Source: Mucilaginibacter sp. SMC90
GTDB taxonomy: Bacteria; Bacteroidota; Bacteroidia; Sphingobacteriales; Sphingobacteriaceae
DNA length: 64,000 nucleotides
NCBI RefSeq assembly: GCF_022811725.1
Contig: NZ_CP094527.1
Location: forward strand, 186,001 to 250,000
Reading direction: 5' to 3'
Numbering within the stretch: position 1 is the stretch's first letter; every line of letters begins with the position of its first letter. The translations under genes and the position numbers were made by a program. This document shows positions 60,424-64,000 of the stretch, in pieces. The notes beneath the pieces are model-generated. The model made no database searches, had not been told where the DNA came from, and worked only from the letters and a program-made list of their open reading frames with translations.

Positions 60424-62931
60424 ATGTTAAAAAGACATTTACTATTCCTGGTATTAATAAGCTTTTTTTGTCCGGCCTTTGCGCAAAAGATCCAATCGCC
60501 GAAGGAGTTTCTGGGTTATAAACTGGGAGAGCATTTTACGCCACATAGTCGTATTGTTGAATATTTTAGATATGTGGCATCGGCATCAAAAAATGTAAAG
60601 CTGCAACAGTTTGGTACTACTAATGAAGGCAGGCCTCTGCTGGCGATGTTTATTGCATCCGACGAAAACATCGGTCGGCTGGAAGAGATCCGTCATAATA
60701 ACCTTAAACTGGCCGGAATTGAAAGCGGCGGCAGCAGTACTGCCATGCCGGTTGTTACCTGGTTAAGTTATAATGTACATGGTAACGAGCCCGCATCAAG
60801 CGAAGCTTCCATGTGGACTTTGTTTGACCTGGTTGATCCGGAAAACACTGCCACCAAAGCCTGGCTCAAAAATATGGTAGTTGTTATCGACCCATGTTTA
60901 AACCCCGACGGGCGCGACCGTTATGTGAATTTTTATAACTCGGTAGTGGGATCGGCACCAGATGCCAACCCGGCTTCACGTGAGCATATTGAACCATGGC
61001 CGGGCGGCAGGGTAAATCATTTTTATTTTGACCTTAACCGCGACTGGGCCTGGCAGCAGCAAAAAGAAACGCAGGCGCGTGTAGGCCTGTACAATCAATG
61101 GCTGCCACAGGTACATGTTGATTATCATGAACAGGGATATAATGCCCCTTACTACTTTGCTCCCGCTGCCGAGCCATACCATAAAGATATTACTCAATGG
61201 CAGCGTCAGTTTCAGGTTACTATTGGTAAAAACAACGCCAAATATTTTGATCAAAATGGCTGGATGTATTTTACCAAATATGAGTTTGACCTGTTGTACC
61301 CTTCGTACGGCGATACTTATCCTTTATATAACGGCTCCATTGGCATGACCTACGAGCAAGGCGGTATCAGTGCAGGTTTGGCTGTGGTTACCCGTGCCGG
61401 GGATACACTTACTTTGGTGCAGCGCGTGGCGCACCACCACTCAACAAGTTTAAGTACACTTGAAATTGCGGCGTTAAATACTCAAAAGCTTTTGGATGAG
61501 TACAAAAAGTTTTTTGATAACTGCCGAACCAACCCTCCGGGCGAATACAAAACTTACGTTATTAAAAATGATAATAATGGTAAAATAAATGCACTGGCAA
61601 AAATGCTTGGCCGCAACGGCATTCAATATGGTTTTGGTTTAGCTAATAAAGCAGTTACGGGGTTTAACTATATAACCCAAAAAACAGAACAATATAATGT
61701 AGGTGCCAATGATTTGGTTATTAATGCCTATCAGCCTAAAGCGGTATTGCTGCACGTGCTGCTGGAGCCAAAAACTTTTATTCCCGATTCAAACACTTAT
61801 GATATTACGGCATGGTCGCTTCCATATGCATATGGTTTAAAGGCTTACGGTTTAAAAGAATCATTTAAGCCTGCCAGTACCGAGTGGAGTATAACCGCAC
61901 CTAAGCCATTGGTAAATACGCATGCTTATGCTTATGTATCGGCATGGCAATCTGTTAATGATGTGAAGTTTTTGGCTGCCCTGCTTAAAAAGAAGATCAA
62001 GGTTCGGTATGCCGAAAAGTCCTTTGATGTAGGTGGAAAACAATTTACTGCCGGATCGCTGATCATAACACGTGCCGGAAATGATAATGCCGATTTTGAC
62101 CAGGTGGTTACGCAAACAGCGGCATCGCTTAACCAGGAGATCACCGCACTTGCAACCGGGTTTGTTGATAAAGGATCGGATTTTGGATCGGATGCTGTAC
62201 GGGTTATCCACCAGCCTAAGGTTTTACTTTTAGCCGGAGATGGGGTTAATTCTGAGGCAATGGGTGAAGTTTGGCACTTGTTTGAGGCGCAGATTGGATA
62301 TCCTGTTACTTTAGTAAAATATCAGGACCTGGGCCGCGTAAAATTAGGCGAGTTCGATGTGGTGATTTGCCCGGATGGCCGTTATGACGATTTTCCTTCA
62401 GAGAAATTGCAGAGCTGGATCCGCGATGGCGGTAAACTGATAGCGGTAGATAATGCTGTTTCATTGCTGGTTGATAAAAAAGGGTTCCTGATCAAAAGGA
62501 AGGAAGAGAAAAAGGAAGATAAGGATAAAGAAAAGGAGAAAGATAAAACAGTTAAGCTATATGGAGATCGCGACCGTTTGGCCATTAGTGAATCTATTCC
62601 GGGTGCTATTTATAAACTAAATCTTGATAATACCCATCCGCTTGGTTTCGGTTTGCCCGATTACTACTATTCATTAAAGCTGAACGAGGATGTCTATGAC
62701 CTTTTTTCGGGCGATGATGGCTGGAACGTTGGTACAATAAAAAAGGATGGTTATGTATCAGGTTTTGTCGGCCAGGAATCAAAGAAGAAAATCAGTAACG
62801 GCCTGCTGCTTGGCGTACAGCCAATGGGCCGCGGCTCGGTAGTATACATGGTTGATGATCCGCTGTTCCGCAGTTTTTGGGAAAACGGCAAGCTGCTGTT
62901 CAGCAATGCTGTGTTTATGGTGGGGCAGTAA
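60424..62931 (+). CDS. Secreted M14 family zinc carboxypeptidase
   Basis: An 835-residue peptidase with a signal peptide (MLKRHLLFLVLISFFCPAFA). The M14 domain has HGNEPASSEASMW with zinc ligands His119 and Glu122, NPDGRDRYVNFYN, DLNRDWAWQQQKETQAR and the third ligand HVDYHEQG, followed by a conserved TYEQGG segment. The C-terminal part (about 590-835) has PKVLLLAGDGVNSEAMGEVWHLFE and LQSWIRDGGKLIAVDN, a class I glutamine-amidotransferase-like fold as in related Bacteroidota M14 proteins. A Lys/Glu-rich linker (RKEEKKEDKDKEKEKDKT) lies inside it. It should act in the periplasm or at the surface on peptides. The substrate is unknown. Confidence 0.9.
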   Translation: MLKRHLLFLVLISFFCPAFAQKIQSPKEFLGYKLGEHFTPHSRIVEYFRYVASASKNVKLQQFGTTNEGRPLLAMFIASDENIGRLEEIRHNNLKLAGIESGGSSTAMPVVTWLSYNVHGNEPASSEASMWTLFDLVDPENTATKAWLKNMVVVIDPCLNPDGRDRYVNFYNSVVGSAPDANPASREHIEPWPGGRVNHFYFDLNRDWAWQQQKETQARVGLYNQWLPQVHVDYHEQGYNAPYYFAPAAEPYHKDITQWQRQFQVTIGKNNAKYFDQNGWMYFTKYEFDLLYPSYGDTYPLYNGSIGMTYEQGGISAGLAVVTRAGDTLTLVQRVAHHHSTSLSTLEIAALNTQKLLDEYKKFFDNCRTNPPGEYKTYVIKNDNNGKINALAKMLGRNGIQYGFGLANKAVTGFNYITQKTEQYNVGANDLVINAYQPKAVLLHVLLEPKTFIPDSNTYDITAWSLPYAYGLKAYGLKESFKPASTEWSITAPKPLVNTHAYAYVSAWQSVNDVKFLAALLKKKIKVRYAEKSFDVGGKQFTAGSLIITRAGNDNADFDQVVTQTAASLNQEITALATGFVDKGSDFGSDAVRVIHQPKVLLLAGDGVNSEAMGEVWHLFEAQIGYPVTLVKYQDLGRVKLGEFDVVICPDGRYDDFPSEKLQSWIRDGGKLIAVDNAVSLLVDKKGFLIKRKEEKKEDKDKEKEKDKTVKLYGDRDRLAISESIPGAIYKLNLDNTHPLGFGLPDYYYSLKLNEDVYDLFSGDDGWNVGTIKKDGYVSGFVGQESKKKISNGLLLGVQPMGRGSVVYMVDDPLFRSFWENGKLLFSNAVFMVGQ

Positions 62932-63068
62932 CCCCCAGCCCCCTTTAGGGGGAGCAGCTACATCGCTTATAATGAAAAGGCAGGTTCCCATTTTGGAGAA
63001 TCTGCCTTTTGTATTTATTAAGAATATGCTAATCAAAAGCTCCCCCTTTAGGGGGCTGGGGGGCAAAG
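62932..63068. repeat. Pair of inverted GCTCCCCCTTTAGGGGG elements around a terminator
   Basis: One copy (62932-62956) begins right after the M14 stop codon. The other (63039-63068) is inverted relative to it and ends two bases before the outer-membrane receptor stop. Between them is a hairpin, AAAAGGCAG (62975-62983) with CTGCCTTTT (63002-63010), which looks like a bidirectional terminator for these convergent genes. The second copy is identical over 30 bases to the one within murF. Confidence 0.85.
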
Positions 63069-63069
63069 G

Positions 63070-64000
63070 CTAATTATTCCCCTTCACCCTGCCTTTTTCA
63101 TCGTCGGCTCCACTGCGGTGCTCGCGCATTTTGATGGAGTTGTTACCGAAATTATAGGTGAAAGTGAGGCGCATCACGCGGGTATCATTCTTTTGTTTAA
63201 TGGTGAAGTTATTGTTAACCACCTGGCTGCTTAAATCATTACGGCGAATGTTGAAGATATCATCGCACGAAGCTTTAATGTTGAATTTTTTATTCATGAA
63301 TGATTTGCTGACACCCATATCTACCGAGTAACGTGGCCTGATCTTGTAAATACCGTAAGTTAATGCCGATTGATAATCGCCCGTTACTTCAAAGCGGTAG
63401 CCTGCATATTTGAATGTTTGTGTTGTACGCCCCTGGAAAGCCCATTGGCCGTCGTTAAATTTCTGCCCGGCAAGGGTGTCAGATTTAAAGCCCAGGTAAA
63501 ATGCTGTTGCATTAACATTGCCTTCCCACCATTTGGTAATGGTGAACGGGGTGTTGATATTAATGTTATAACCGGTTTGGGTTTGCAGGTTCTGGTGTGT
63601 TTCAAACGAGCGCTTGCCTTCGGTTAATATCAGCTCGGTGATAGCATCAGTAGTGTGACTGTAGCCAAGGCTTACGTTAATGGTTTTATTATAGGTATAG
63701 TTAAACTCAAAGTTTTGAGTGTATTGCGGGTTCAGGAACGCATTACCTTGTGAATAGGTGTATGGATCAAGATAGTAAATGAAGGGGTTCAGGTCGTCAT
63801 AGCCCGGACGGTCGATACGGCGGCTGTACGAAAAGCTTACTTCATTTTTATCATTAAGGGTTTGGTTAATGAATACGCTTGGGAACAGGTTTAAATAGCT
63901 CCTCTTAACCGGAGTGCTGCCAATCAGGTTACCTGTCGACCGGGTTTGCTCGGCACGTAAACCCAATTGTACCGAAAACTTCTTGAACTGCTTGTTCAGG
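63070..64000 (-). CDS. Outer-membrane beta-barrel receptor (TonB-dependent-like), 5' end missing
   Basis: C-terminal part of an outer-membrane receptor of the OMP_b-brl_3 (PF14905)/TonB-dependent type. The frame is still open at base 64000, so the N-terminal carboxypeptidase-regulatory and plug domains are outside. The visible part has alternating beta-strands such as NEVSFSYSRRIDRPGYDDLNPFIYYLDPYTYSQGN, FEFNYTYNKTINVSLGYSHTTDAITE and VMRLTFTYNFGN. Its basic end (KMREHRSGADDEKGRVKGNN) runs past the last strand. A TonB-dependent importer or a surface protein with unknown ligand is likely. Confidence 0.9.
   Translation of the reverse strand, partial: LNKQFKKFSVQLGLRAEQTRSTGNLIGSTPVKRSYLNLFPSVFINQTLNDKNEVSFSYSRRIDRPGYDDLNPFIYYLDPYTYSQGNAFLNPQYTQNFEFNYTYNKTINVSLGYSHTTDAITELILTEGKRSFETHQNLQTQTGYNININTPFTITKWWEGNVNATAFYLGFKSDTLAGQKFNDGQWAFQGRTTQTFKYAGYRFEVTGDYQSALTYGIYKIRPRYSVDMGVSKSFMNKKFNIKASCDDIFNIRRNDLSSQVVNNNFTIKQKNDTRVMRLTFTYNFGNNSIKMREHRSGADDEKGRVKGNN

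Noticed and set aside
1..64000. tRNA, rRNA, tmRNA or known riboswitch
   Set aside because: I looked in the gaps for T-loop-like GGTTCGAATCC sequences and cloverleaf-sized spaces and saw none. A covariance-model scan would be needed to exclude them formally.

Overview
The window looks like a chromosomal segment of a member of the Bacteroidota, most likely family Sphingobacteriaceae and possibly Mucilaginibacter or a close relative. This assignment is inferred from protein character, not from a database search. It rests on putative TAnnTTTG promoter boxes, an Ala/Lys-rich tail on ribosomal protein S16, an OMP_b-brl-type outer-membrane receptor, an exosortase N (XrtN)/VIT pair, and many small palindromic intergenic repeats. 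I recognised no rRNA, tRNA, CRISPR array, transposase or prophage.

Layout. 1-5.4 kb: the end of a TIGR01777-type epimerase, an alkyltransferase-like protein next to trmB, a tandem array of about 121-bp units (1992-3058), a small YtxH/holin-X/hypothetical envelope cluster and an AI-2E-type permease. 5.4-8 kb: an NtrC-type response regulator followed one base later by a 67-residue protein that is little more than a histidine-kinase H-box, then a small beta-barrel protein. 8.4-13.3 kb: a membrane protein, a winged-helix regulator, a VIT-domain protein with a PEP-CTERM-like tail, and exosortase N. Two nearly identical operator-like sites stand before the first and third genes. This is the best candidate for an unusual, coherent system in the window. 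13.3-25 kb: a repeat-rich gap, a B12-binding protein with an enoyl-CoA hydratase, glnS, an amine-oxidase-like flavoprotein, a membrane zinc peptidase, a YXWGXW-repeat protein, apaG-dusB, and a CPBP protease/DUF2007/cdsA/psd operon.

25-32 kb holds rplS, trmD, rimM and rpsP, all on the minus strand in the usual operon order but spread over about 6 kb by inserted genes. The inserted genes include a sigma factor with region 2 only, overlapping a small membrane protein. 32-42 kb: a nucleotidase, a PAS protein ending in a kinase dimerisation domain without an ATPase domain, pfkA, a two-gene DsbD system (separate alpha domain), birA, rsfS, ftsH and a LUD protein. 42-49 kb: a metallophosphoesterase, an overlapping 7-helix membrane protein/histidine kinase/response regulator trio, a radical SAM protein, and an AT-rich two-gene cassette of unknown function (46983-48709) that looks acquired. 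49-64 kb: housekeeping and envelope genes (zinc-ribbon coiled-coil protein, Nif3-like protein, TM2 protein, two short-chain dehydrogenase-type enzymes, MacB/FtsX-type permease, murF, recQ, an M14 peptidase and a partial outer-membrane receptor).

A second theme is repeats. Several families of short palindromic elements (GTCATTGCGAG-type, GTCATTTCGACGA-type, CTCGCAAAGGCGCGAAG-type, GCTCCCCCTTTAGGGGG-type and others) fill the gaps between genes. One copy of the last family lies in frame inside murF. Start positions were moved to downstream ATG codons wherever the longest reading frame began at an implausible TTG or ran through upstream non-coding sequence.
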